Positions 45,326-54,412 of a DNA stretch of 64,000 nt are shown piece after piece. Positions within the stretch are counted from its first letter, which is position 1. Every line of letters starts with the position of its first letter. The DNA comes from Paenibacillus thalictri. Its GTDB lineage: Bacteria; Bacillota; Bacilli; Paenibacillales; NBRC-103111. A program made the position numbers and the translations under genes. The stretch covers positions 186,001 through 250,000 of the forward strand of contig NZ_SIRE01000005.1 of the NCBI RefSeq assembly GCF_004307995.1, given 5' to 3'. Under the pieces are notes generated by a model, which saw nothing but the letters and a program-made list of their open reading frames with translations, was not told where the DNA came from and did not search any database.

Positions 45326-47665
45326 ATGCGATTATTGCAAGGAAACATTTCGACCCGGTTCAAAGTGATATACGGTGTTTTTTTCCTGATTATTATTTCA
45401 TCTACCGTGTGGCTGTCCTATCTAAGCTCGAAAGGGAGCATGGAGGACCAACTGCGGAGCACCAATACGGCGCTGCTGAATTTGATTCAGCAGAAGATTG
45501 AAATGATGCTGAAGGAAATCGATACGAATACGATCAATTTTATCCAAGAGCCGGATGTCGAGTTTTTTTTGAACGGCAAATATGCCAACGACGAACTTCG
45601 CCTTAATTACTTCCGCATTCTGAACGCCCGCTTCAAGACGTTGATGTTTACCAACAACAATATTTCTTCGTTTTATTTATACTCGCTTGCCAATAAAAGC
45701 CTGCTGACCGACGCCACCTTCTCCGATGAATCCAGCTTCTACGATATGGCTTGGCATGAAGCTTTCGTATCGATGAAGGGGTACCAGCAATGGCTGGATA
45801 CCCGCAAAGTGATGGAGTTCACTTCAGGGGTGCAAATCGAAAAAAACATGGTGACCCTTGTCCGCTCTTACCCGCTGATCAGCATGCCCCAATTCCGCAA
45901 AGGAGCCATCGTGGTGAATGTTGCGGAAAGCACGATTTCCAATTTGATTCAAGACGTCGATCAGCAGCGGGCCGGCCAAACGCTGGTCATCAATGACCAA
46001 GGCACCATCATCTCCTCTCAGAACAAAAACCAGTTATTCCACTCGCTGGATACGATCGTAGGCGCGCCAAAGATGAGCGATTTGCAGGATAACGGCTATA
46101 TCACCCAATATACCAAAAACGGCAGCTACACGACGTTTTATTTGACATCCGCTTATAACGGCTGGAAATACATCAGCATCGTGCCCGACCCGGAAATGAA
46201 CCGGCCGCTGGAAATTGTTCGCAATCTGCTGCTTGCGGTTACCGGCGGCATGTTTCTGCTCGCCATCGTGCTTGTGTTTGCGGTCAGCAATTGGACGTTT
46301 CGTCCGCTGGAGCTGTTCTTCCGTTCGGTTGCCGGCAAAAAGTCGGTTCGTTCCGGCGACCTTACCTATATGGAAACGTTTTTTAAACAGATGATGTCCG
46401 ATAATGAACTGCTGCAAAAGCAAATGCATGAAAGCTTGCCGGCGTTAAAATGGCGCCTGATTATGAGCCTGCTGATGGGGGATAAAACGAATTATGAACG
46501 GATGAGGCCTTATTTTGAAATGCTGGGCATGGATTTGTACGATAATCAGTTTGTCGTCTTTGTGATTGAGCTTGACCGTATGCAGGAAGCCGATTTCACG
46601 CCTCGCGACATCTATTTATTCACCTATGCGATCAGCAATGTAGCCGAAGAATTGGTCGGCGGGGTATGCAAAGGGACTTCCGTGGAATTGTCGGATGGCC
46701 GGGTCGCCGTCATTATGAGCTTCGAATCGCAGGACGATCAGGGCAATCAGATTCATGCGCTGCAGGTTGCCGATCTGGTGAAGGATTATGTGGCCAATCA
46801 TTTTAAACAAACCGTGACCGTAGGCGTAGGCAGCCCATATCTGCATTTGGACGGCATTCAGTCGTCGTATCAGGAAGCGCTGAGCGCGCTGAAATACAAG
46901 CTGATCATGGGCGATAACACCGTTGTGTCGATCGACGATATTGCAGGCAGCAACCATAACGAGAAATTTTACCGGATTACGGGGCTGATCGATTCGATCG
47001 TCAATTTGGTGCGCGACACCGATAAAGCCAAACTGCGGACGCAACTGGATAAAACGTTCCACGAAGTGGTAGCCGGCAATATGCCCCCCGAGCTGATTAA
47101 GCAGATGTGCATCCAAATTATTATGAAATCCATCAAAGTCATATCCGAGAAAGGGATGGAGATTAAGGAATTTCTCGATCCGAAGGAAAATATATACAAC
47201 CGGATCGACAGCTGCGTCAAGGTTGAAGAGCTGAAAAGTTATATGTCCGGTTTTCTTCATCAGCTTATTGTGCGCACCGAGGAAAAACGGCTGTCCAAAG
47301 GGCATCACGATACGATTGAGCAGGTGCTGCAATATTTGGAAGAGCACTATATGGACAGCGACCTTTCGCTGAACCTGTTGGCGGCGCAATTTGAGCTGAG
47401 CGTCCCTTATTTAAGCAAGTTGTTCAAAGAAACAACGGAGACCAATTTCATGGATTGTCTGATTGGCATCCGGATGGAGAAGTCCAAGGAGCTGCTGCGC
47501 GATTCGAAGCTGAAGATCAACACGGTTGCCGAAAGCGTCGGGTACAACAATCCGCAAAGTTTTATCCGGATTTTTAAGAAATATACGGGCTACACACCCG
47601 GCGAATTCAGGGAAAATCTTAAAAAAGGCGAAGACATGAAAAATGGAGAATGGGAAAACCGTTAA
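45326..47665 (+). CDS. membrane-bound AraC-family regulator (YesS-like)
   Basis: Start at ATG 45326 with AGAAAGGA upstream; a longer frame from 45284 is rejected. 779 residues: TM 1 (VIYGVFFLIIISSTVWLSY), extracytoplasmic sensor domain (about 40-295), TM 2 (LLLAVTGGMFLLAIVLVFAV), a long cytoplasmic helical linker, and C-terminal AraC helix-turn-helix pair (LNLLAAQFELSVPYLSKLFK, VAESVGYNNPQSFIRIFKK). A one-component sensor of this type regulates the sugar ABC operon that starts 98 bases after it. Confidence 0.92.
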   Translation: MRLLQGNISTRFKVIYGVFFLIIISSTVWLSYLSSKGSMEDQLRSTNTALLNLIQQKIEMMLKEIDTNTINFIQEPDVEFFLNGKYANDELRLNYFRILNARFKTLMFTNNNISSFYLYSLANKSLLTDATFSDESSFYDMAWHEAFVSMKGYQQWLDTRKVMEFTSGVQIEKNMVTLVRSYPLISMPQFRKGAIVVNVAESTISNLIQDVDQQRAGQTLVINDQGTIISSQNKNQLFHSLDTIVGAPKMSDLQDNGYITQYTKNGSYTTFYLTSAYNGWKYISIVPDPEMNRPLEIVRNLLLAVTGGMFLLAIVLVFAVSNWTFRPLELFFRSVAGKKSVRSGDLTYMETFFKQMMSDNELLQKQMHESLPALKWRLIMSLLMGDKTNYERMRPYFEMLGMDLYDNQFVVFVIELDRMQEADFTPRDIYLFTYAISNVAEELVGGVCKGTSVELSDGRVAVIMSFESQDDQGNQIHALQVADLVKDYVANHFKQTVTVGVGSPYLHLDGIQSSYQEALSALKYKLIMGDNTVVSIDDIAGSNHNEKFYRITGLIDSIVNLVRDTDKAKLRTQLDKTFHEVVAGNMPPELIKQMCIQIIMKSIKVISEKGMEIKEFLDPKENIYNRIDSCVKVEELKSYMSGFLHQLIVRTEEKRLSKGHHDTIEQVLQYLEEHYMDSDLSLNLLAAQFELSVPYLSKLFKETTETNFMDCLIGIRMEKSKELLRDSKLKINTVAESVGYNNPQSFIRIFKKYTGYTPGEFRENLKKGEDMKNGEWENR

Positions 47666-47763
47666 AAAAAGTACGTCTTTTAAAAAGTGAATATGTTCCA
47701 GGTGAATGGCAGGCGTTACCATGTGGTTATGCAGGTCATTCATAAAGAGGGGAGGATAAGACC

Positions 47764-48741
47764 ATGAAATCACAAACCGGCGGAGCGACCACCACGCAAG
47801 CAAATGCCGGGCGGAGAGCGCAGCAAACAAAGCTGAGTGTGGCATGGAAATACGTGTCGCGTGACAAATATTTGTATTTGCTGCTGCTGCCCATCTTTGC
47901 TTATTATTTTACATTCAAGTATGCGCCGATGTTTGGTGAGATCATTGCTTTTAAAAATTACCGTTTTGCCGACGGGATTTGGGGCAGCGAGTGGGTGGGG
48001 CTGAAACATTTCAACAGGTTATTTACAAGCCCCGACTTCTTTAATGTATTAAAAAACACGCTGCTGCTGAATGTGTACAGCATCGTATTTGCCTTTCCGG
48101 TGCCCATTGTACTCGCGATCCTGCTTAATGAAGTGCGGTTGGAATGGTATAAGCGGACGATTCAAAATCTGCTTTACATTCCGCATTTTATTTCCTGGGT
48201 CGTGCTTGGCGGGATCGTCATCGCGCTGCTGTCGCCGTCTACGGGCATCGTAAACATCGTGTTGGTCAAACTTCTGGGCATTGAGCCGATTTATTTTATG
48301 GCAAGCACGTTCTGGTGGCCGATTATGTTTATTTTATCGGGCATCTGGCAAAATGCCGGCTGGGGAACGATTCTTTATTTGGCCGCGATGGCCGGGATCG
48401 ATCCGCAGCTGTATGAAGCGGCTAAAATCGACGGGGCAAGCAAACTTCGGCGCATCTGGCATGTGACGTTGCCTGGGATCCGCTCCACGATCGCCATTCT
48501 GCTGATCCTCCGTGTGGGACAAATGATGGATGTCGGCTTCGAGCATATTTTTGTCCTGCAAAATAAGGCGGTATCCGAAGTAGCGAATGTCATCAGCACC
48601 TATGTGTACCATGTCGGTCTGGAAGGCTCGCAATACAGCTATACGACCGCGCTTGGTTTGTTTCAATCGATCATCGGGCTGATTTTGATCGTCAGCGTCA
48701 ACAAATTGATTAAAGCTCTGGGTGAGAACGGACTATGGTGA
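47764..48741 (+). CDS. LplB-type carbohydrate ABC transporter permease
   Basis: 325 residues, six TM segments, with the EAA loop EAAKIDGASKLRRIWHVTLP that contacts the ATPase. First permease of a CUT1-type importer. GGGGAGG lies upstream of the ATG. The ATPase is not in this window; such importers commonly use a shared MsmX-type ATPase. Confidence 0.93.
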   Translation: MKSQTGGATTTQANAGRRAQQTKLSVAWKYVSRDKYLYLLLLPIFAYYFTFKYAPMFGEIIAFKNYRFADGIWGSEWVGLKHFNRLFTSPDFFNVLKNTLLLNVYSIVFAFPVPIVLAILLNEVRLEWYKRTIQNLLYIPHFISWVVLGGIVIALLSPSTGIVNIVLVKLLGIEPIYFMASTFWWPIMFILSGIWQNAGWGTILYLAAMAGIDPQLYEAAKIDGASKLRRIWHVTLPGIRSTIAILLILRVGQMMDVGFEHIFVLQNKAVSEVANVISTYVYHVGLEGSQYSYTTALGLFQSIIGLILIVSVNKLIKALGENGLW

Positions 48742-48799
48742 ATATCCACGCTAGCGAATCCGCTTTTTGCCGCGCCATCACTTGGAGGAGGGATATACC

Positions 48800-49696
48800 A
48801 TGTCCGGCAGACAAACATTGGGAGTAAGGCTGGTTTATGGCGTCGTCTACGTCTTGTTGGCGGTTCTGGCGATGATGACGTTGTTCCCGTTCGTTCATGT
48901 CCTTTCTACTTCCCTAAGCAGCTCGCGGGCGATCATGTCGGGAGAAGTGTTTCTTTGGCCGAAAGAAATTAGTTTTACCTCCTTTGTTAATTTGATTCAG
49001 GACGGACAACTGCTGGTCGCCATGAAAAACACGCTGATCATCACCGTGGTGGGAACCGCGCTGAATATTGCGGCAACCATTATTGCCGCGTATCCCTTAA
49101 GCCGAAAGCGGCTTAAAGGGAGGAACGTGCTGTTGATGATCATCACCTTCACCATGCTGTTTGGCGGGGGGCTGATTCCGAACTATATTTTGATCAAAAC
49201 GCTCGGCATTATGAACACATACTGGGCGTTGTGGCTTCCGGGACTTCTCAGCACCTACAACTTTTTTGTGATGAAGTCGTTTTTCGAAGGGCTTCCCACG
49301 GAACTGGAGGAATCGGCGGCAATTGACGGGGCCAACGATTTATTCATTATTTGGAAAATCATACTTCCGCTTTCGATGCCCATTATCGCCGCGCTGACGT
49401 TATTTTATGCAGTAAGCTGGTGGAATTCGTATATGAGCGTGCTGATGTACATCACGAATTCGGGCAAGATGTCGCTGATGGTCAAGCTGCTGCAGATGAT
49501 CGATACGACCAGTCAAAATTTACTGAATACCAACGCGACTAGCGGGGGCGAAGGAGCTAGTATGCAAACGATGGTAACTCCGGAAGGCTTGCGGGCCGCT
49601 GCGATCATCATCTCCGTGCTCCCCATTTTATGCGTCTATCCGTTCCTGCAAAAGTATTTTGTCAAAGGTGTTTTAATCGGTTCCATTAAAGGATGA
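48800..49696 (+). CDS. carbohydrate ABC transporter permease (YtcP/LplC type)
   Basis: Start at ATG 48800 after GGAGGAGGG; the upstream in-frame codon is rejected. 298 residues, six TM helices, EAA loop ELEESAAIDGANDLFIIWKI. Second permease of the importer. Confidence 0.93.
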   Translation: MSGRQTLGVRLVYGVVYVLLAVLAMMTLFPFVHVLSTSLSSSRAIMSGEVFLWPKEISFTSFVNLIQDGQLLVAMKNTLIITVVGTALNIAATIIAAYPLSRKRLKGRNVLLMIITFTMLFGGGLIPNYILIKTLGIMNTYWALWLPGLLSTYNFFVMKSFFEGLPTELEESAAIDGANDLFIIWKIILPLSMPIIAALTLFYAVSWWNSYMSVLMYITNSGKMSLMVKLLQMIDTTSQNLLNTNATSGGEGASMQTMVTPEGLRAAAIIISVLPILCVYPFLQKYFVKGVLIGSIKG

Positions 49697-49726
49697 GTTG
49701 AGATTCGAATTGATTGCAGGAGGCGA

Positions 49727-51295
49727 ATGAATATAATGATTAAGCAAAAACACGTAGCATTCACGTTGGTGGCTTCCTTGTTTACCATTGCCGCTTGCTC
49801 TTCGGGAGGCAGCGGTCCCAGCAGTTCTCCCGGTAAAGATGCCAACTCAGGCAAAAAGCTGGAGGTCAGCGTATCGATTCTGGACCGGGGCCAAGTAGCC
49901 AGCGATGAAGGAACTTATGAAAACAACCGGGTGACCAAGTACATCAACGAGAAGTCCGGCATCAATGTGAAATGGGTTCCGGTTCTGCGGACAGAGTCCA
50001 CGAAGAAGCTGAATACGCTGATTGCCGCCGGAGAAGCGCCGGATCTGATGTGGGAATTCGGACGCGATTACATGGCGACGTTAAAGGAACAAGGAGCTAT
50101 TCAGCCGATTGACGATTATATCGAGAAATACAGCACGTCGTACAAGGCTTATTTGAAAGCGCATCCAGAATTGAAACCGTATACGATGTTTGACGGCAAA
50201 ACGTACATTGCCACCAGCGCCCGCGGGATCGATTCGATCGCCAATCACGGTATCTGGATTCGGCAGGACTGGCTCGACAAGCTGGGGCTGAAGATGCCGG
50301 CAACGATGGAAGAGCTCGTTAACGTTATGCGTGCGTTTAAGGACAAGGACCCGGACGGAAACGGGAAAAACGATACGCTGGGCGCGGCCTTTAACTTTAA
50401 CTATACCGGCATCATCCAAGCGATGTATGCCGCGCACAAAGGCGTCTGGTACGTCGAGAACGACAAAATCATCATCGGCGGGCTGACCGACCGGTATGTG
50501 GATGTGCTGGCTCAGCTCAAGCAGTTTTTTGATGAAGGGCTGATCGACAAGGAGTACATCACCGACAAAAACTATCAGAAGGAAAGACAGCTGTTTGTTA
50601 CCGGCAAAGCGGGGGTTTATTTCTCCAGCTGGAATATTTCCCCGGAATACCGTGAATTAAAACAAAACGTGCCAACCGCAAATCTCGTGCCGATGGAACC
50701 CGTGTCTACCAAATACGGAAAATTCGGGCTGTACCAAGAGCCGCCGGCCAACCGCCTGATCGTGTTTAACAAAAATATGAAAAATCCCGAAGCCGCCGTC
50801 AAGCTGCTTGATTGGTGGATCGACAAAAACTGGTTTGACGTAAGGTTCGGACAGGAAGGCGTGCACTACAAAATGGTAAACGGCGTGCCGCAAGCGATTG
50901 ATGCGGAGAAAAACAAAAAGGAAATTTTGTACGCTCCCGAATATGCCGTGCTTGATCAATACAGCCCGAAACCGGAAGATTTTACTGTCATGGCGGCGCA
51001 GGATGCGATTTCGCAGGAATACGCCAAGAAACAAGGCGAATCGCTTACGGTGGCGATGAAAAACAAGTTCCGGCGCGACATTCCGTTTAACCCGACTTTT
51101 GCCGAGCTGAGCGAGCTGTCGACCTCCTTCAGTCCGCTGGCCGAAGATATCGAAACGAAGGTAGTCACCGGCGGCGCCCAATATACGCCGCAATGGGGCA
51201 TGGAGCAGCTGCGCAAGGAATGGAAACGTCTGGGCGGCGATAATGTAGATAAGCTGGCGCAGGATTGGTATCAAAAAAATGTGAAGGGCAAATAA
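49727..51295 (+). CDS. extracellular solute-binding lipoprotein (carbohydrate importer)
   Basis: 522 residues. Signal peptide with lipobox LFTIAAC; the modified cysteine is residue 24. The rest is a CUT1-type (LipO/YtcQ-like) bilobal binding protein with a calcium-loop-like DKDPDGNGKNDTLG (about 205-218). The start codon 49727 is three bases after AGGAGG, so the ATG at 49736 is also possible. It is the receptor of the importer; the neighbours suggest pectin oligomers as the ligand. Confidence 0.92.
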   Translation: MNIMIKQKHVAFTLVASLFTIAACSSGGSGPSSSPGKDANSGKKLEVSVSILDRGQVASDEGTYENNRVTKYINEKSGINVKWVPVLRTESTKKLNTLIAAGEAPDLMWEFGRDYMATLKEQGAIQPIDDYIEKYSTSYKAYLKAHPELKPYTMFDGKTYIATSARGIDSIANHGIWIRQDWLDKLGLKMPATMEELVNVMRAFKDKDPDGNGKNDTLGAAFNFNYTGIIQAMYAAHKGVWYVENDKIIIGGLTDRYVDVLAQLKQFFDEGLIDKEYITDKNYQKERQLFVTGKAGVYFSSWNISPEYRELKQNVPTANLVPMEPVSTKYGKFGLYQEPPANRLIVFNKNMKNPEAAVKLLDWWIDKNWFDVRFGQEGVHYKMVNGVPQAIDAEKNKKEILYAPEYAVLDQYSPKPEDFTVMAAQDAISQEYAKKQGESLTVAMKNKFRRDIPFNPTFAELSELSTSFSPLAEDIETKVVTGGAQYTPQWGMEQLRKEWKRLGGDNVDKLAQDWYQKNVKGK

Positions 51296-51379
51296 ACGGC
51301 CCACATGCTGATCTCGGGCCTCCCGTACCGTCTTGGTCCGGGAGGATTATTTCTTATCCATGAGGAGGATTCCTTACCG

Positions 51380-53155
51380 ATGACGATCGACTCGAAGCAA
51401 ATGCTGCTCCGGCAGCTTGACAACTGGCATGCGGAATATACGCCTGAACTTCGCATGGTACGCAAGCCGTTTAGCACGCCCGGTTATCACAGCACGTTGA
51501 AAAATGTGGAGTTCACTCATCCGACACTTGCGGCTTGTGTGTATGCGCTTGCTTTACTGGATAGCGGCGAATCGGGAAATATCGAAAGGGCGCAGGAGAT
51601 ATTGGAGCAGGTCATCAGCTTGCAAGATCAGAATCGGGACAACGCCACCTTTGGCATCTGGTCTTGGTTTTATGAGGAACCGCTGACGATGATGGCGCCT
51701 CCGGATTGGAACTGGGCCGATTTTTGCGGCAAACGGCTGGTGCTTGCGGAGCAGAGACACGGCGAGCTGCTGGACGAAGGGCTGCGCGACCAAATCAAGC
51801 ATGCTTTGTTTTGCGCATGTGATGCTATTATTAAACGTAATGTCGGCCCCGGTTACACGAATATCGCCATTATGGGCGCTTTTGTTACTTTGCTGACGGG
51901 GGAAGTATACGGCGAAGAAAAGTACGTAAGTTACGGCTTGAACCGGTTGAACATTTTCAGCGAATACACCAAACAACTGGGCACATTCCAAGAATATAAC
52001 AGCCCGACCTATACCATTGTAGCGATCCAGGAGTTATCCAGCATTTTTACCGCGACCAAACTCGAAGAGGCCAGGCGGCTCAGCAGCGAACTGCTGGACG
52101 TTGCATGGCGGATGGTCGCCGACCATTTCCATGCTCCGAGCAGACAGTGGTCGGGACCGCACAGCCGCTGCTATAGTACAGTGATGACACCGGAAGTGTT
52201 ATCCTTTTTGCAGATAGCCAGCTTCGGAGAGCTGCGTTTCTTGCCGGACGATCAGCTGAAATACAGTTTGGACTGGTACGGTAACGATATTCGGTGTCCT
52301 GAGCGGTATTTGCCTGCATTCAGACATACGGATACGGCGCTTATTGTGCAGCCGATCAGCAGGGATGAGTCGGGTGCGGTACTGAATCAAGCAACGACGT
52401 ATATGGAAGGTCCCGTAAGCGTCGGGACATTCAGTAAAGACGTGATGTGGAATCAGCGGCGTAATTTGCTCGCTTATGTACGCAACGGCGAATCGTTCAG
52501 TTATATTCATCTGCGTCTGCTAAACGACTTGTACGATTATTCGTCCGGTGTATACACAAGTACACAGGAAGGCAAGGATGTGCTGTTTGGCGTAGGTTTC
52601 TGCACGAATGGCGGCAATACGCATATCGGGCTTGATCCGATCGACGGCGTCATCGAGTCGGCCGACCTGCGGCTGCGTTTCGAAATCGGCGGTTCTCTTG
52701 ACGGGGTGAGCGCCGATGCGGTGTCGCGGGATGCGGAGACAGCTTCCGTGCGGATCGCGGATCAGACGATGCGGGTGAAGAGGTTGTATGCCGCGTTTGA
52801 CGGCGAGCGGCCGGGTTGGGAGCTCGGAGGTTCTGCGGATAAGCTGTTTCTTGATTACGTCATTTATTCGGGCGAGCGCAAACGGTTTGATTTCCGCAGC
52901 ATACGCGAGGCGCTGCTTCTGTTTGCATGGCGCTTGGACGGCACAGCGGCAGCTGATCTCGATGCGGAAGCGTCCGATGCGGGCGCGGCGGCAGAAGCGG
53001 AGACAGCCGCAGCGGCTCAAGCGGGCTCAAGCGCTGCCGCAGCCGAGACACAGGTGCGGGCGGAATTCCGTGCTCCCGGACGCAGCACGCTTCATCTCAC
53101 GCTGCCGGTCAAACCCGCAGAGAAACAAACCATGATGCGGCCCAGCGCGGAATAG
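51380..53155 (+). CDS. unidentified (alpha/alpha)-barrel-like enzyme candidate, pectin locus
   Basis: Start at ATG 51380 with GAGGAGG upstream; the longer frame from 51305 covers the ribosome site. 591 residues with no signal peptide, so probably cytosolic. The first 350 residues are helical with repeated aromatic/acid clusters (FGIWSWFYEEP, PDWNWADFCGKR, NVGPGYTNIAIMG, FQEYNSPTYT, WSGPHSRCYST); the latter is beta-rich. This two-part layout is that of toroid-type polysaccharide lyases or hydrolases, but I recognise no family. Residues about 520-562 are an Ala-rich low-complexity insert, which splits a beta region. It lies between the binding protein and a PL22 lyase. Confidence 0.65.
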   Translation: MTIDSKQMLLRQLDNWHAEYTPELRMVRKPFSTPGYHSTLKNVEFTHPTLAACVYALALLDSGESGNIERAQEILEQVISLQDQNRDNATFGIWSWFYEEPLTMMAPPDWNWADFCGKRLVLAEQRHGELLDEGLRDQIKHALFCACDAIIKRNVGPGYTNIAIMGAFVTLLTGEVYGEEKYVSYGLNRLNIFSEYTKQLGTFQEYNSPTYTIVAIQELSSIFTATKLEEARRLSSELLDVAWRMVADHFHAPSRQWSGPHSRCYSTVMTPEVLSFLQIASFGELRFLPDDQLKYSLDWYGNDIRCPERYLPAFRHTDTALIVQPISRDESGAVLNQATTYMEGPVSVGTFSKDVMWNQRRNLLAYVRNGESFSYIHLRLLNDLYDYSSGVYTSTQEGKDVLFGVGFCTNGGNTHIGLDPIDGVIESADLRLRFEIGGSLDGVSADAVSRDAETASVRIADQTMRVKRLYAAFDGERPGWELGGSADKLFLDYVIYSGERKRFDFRSIREALLLFAWRLDGTAAADLDAEASDAGAAAEAETAAAAQAGSSAAAAETQVRAEFRAPGRSTLHLTLPVKPAEKQTMMRPSAE

Positions 53156-53173
53156 AAAGAGGAGGGATGACGG

Positions 53174-54289
53174 ATGGCTAAAGGGACGATCGTTCATAAC
53201 GAATTTTACCGGTTCGACGATCCATACACGGGCCGCTCATTAACCCGCTTAACGGCACCGGAGCAAGTAAATCATCACCCTTATTTTTATTATAAAATGG
53301 TAACAAACGACAATCGTTATCTGATATATGCCAGCGATCGTGAAGACGGACGCCAGCTTTACCGCATGGATTTGCAGGACGGCACAGCCGTGCAGCTCAC
53401 GGACGGTGAGGGCATTCACGATTTCAACAGCAGCTTGACGAGCGACGACCGATATTTGATCTACTGCCGTGGCCAGCAGATTGCGAGAATGGACATGAGT
53501 TCGCTGGAGGAGGAGGTTCTGTATGAATCTCCTGCAGGCTGGCGTTCGAATGCCAATCCGGGGCTTGGCTCTGACGACAGATTCCTCGTACTTGTGGAGA
53601 TGAACGAAAAAGACGTTGTTCCGAGCAAAGGCGATTGGTCCGTATTCGAACCCCAATGGGCGGCGAAACCGCATTGCCGGATCGTCTATCTCGATATGCA
53701 GCAGCGTACCAGTTGTATCGTACACGAAGAGCTTAACTGCTGGCTGGGTCATCCGCAAATCCGGCCGGGCGATCCCGATACGATTTTGTTCTGTCATGAA
53801 GGACCGGGGCATTTGATCGACGCCAGGTTGTGGCTTGTGCAAAAGGACGGTTCCCGGCTGCGCTGCGCCAAACCCCAAACACATGATGAACTGATCACCC
53901 ATGAATATTGGCTCGCCGACGGATCCCGGTTTGCTTACGTATACAGGCATAAGGACGATCTGCATCACGAAAGCATCCGCCTGATGGACCCCGAGACGCT
54001 GGAGGAAGAGGTGTGGATGAATTGCTCCAAGTACTGCCATTTTATTTCGAATAGCGAACATACGCGCATCGTCGGCGACGGCCAGCTGCCGGAGCAGCAT
54101 TTCATTTACCTTGTCGATGTACAGGCGCGGCGGGAAGAAAAGCTGGTTTCCCACGGCACAAGTTGGAAAACATACGGCAATAACCAAGACGCGCACCCGC
54201 ATCCGGCTTTTGCCCCCGACGGCTCGTTTATCATTTTTACTTCGGATATGGAAGGCATTCCGTGCATATATAAAGTGGACTTGGAGTAG
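53174..54289 (+). CDS. oligogalacturonate lyase, PL22 family
   Basis: 371 residues, seven-bladed beta-propeller. Family motifs: NHHPYFYYKMVTND, CWLGHPQIRPGDPDT, FCHEGPGHLIDARLW, THEYWLADGSRFAYV and DAHPHPAFAPDGSFI, whose histidines provide the metal and catalytic site. It splits unsaturated galacturonate dimers and short oligomers. AGAGGAGGG precedes the ATG by 10 bases. Last gene of the locus before a strong terminator. Confidence 0.92.
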   Translation: MAKGTIVHNEFYRFDDPYTGRSLTRLTAPEQVNHHPYFYYKMVTNDNRYLIYASDREDGRQLYRMDLQDGTAVQLTDGEGIHDFNSSLTSDDRYLIYCRGQQIARMDMSSLEEEVLYESPAGWRSNANPGLGSDDRFLVLVEMNEKDVVPSKGDWSVFEPQWAAKPHCRIVYLDMQQRTSCIVHEELNCWLGHPQIRPGDPDTILFCHEGPGHLIDARLWLVQKDGSRLRCAKPQTHDELITHEYWLADGSRFAYVYRHKDDLHHESIRLMDPETLEEEVWMNCSKYCHFISNSEHTRIVGDGQLPEQHFIYLVDVQARREEKLVSHGTSWKTYGNNQDAHPHPAFAPDGSFIIFTSDMEGIPCIYKVDLE

Positions 54290-54315
54290 CTGATCATTAA
54301 TCAGCTGTCTTATCC

Positions 54316-54350
54316 GACCGTTGAATCGATCGATTCAACGGTCTTTTTTT
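54316..54350 (+). terminator. intrinsic terminator
   Basis: GACCGTTGAATC and GATTCAACGGTC form a perfect 12-bp stem with a GATC loop, followed by TTTTTTT. Ends the PL22 transcription unit. Confidence 0.9.
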
Positions 54351-54412
54351 GCGGACGCCATGCCATAACGGACGGTTAAAAAGTCACAATATAGGCGAAG
54401 CTGGATAAAAAA

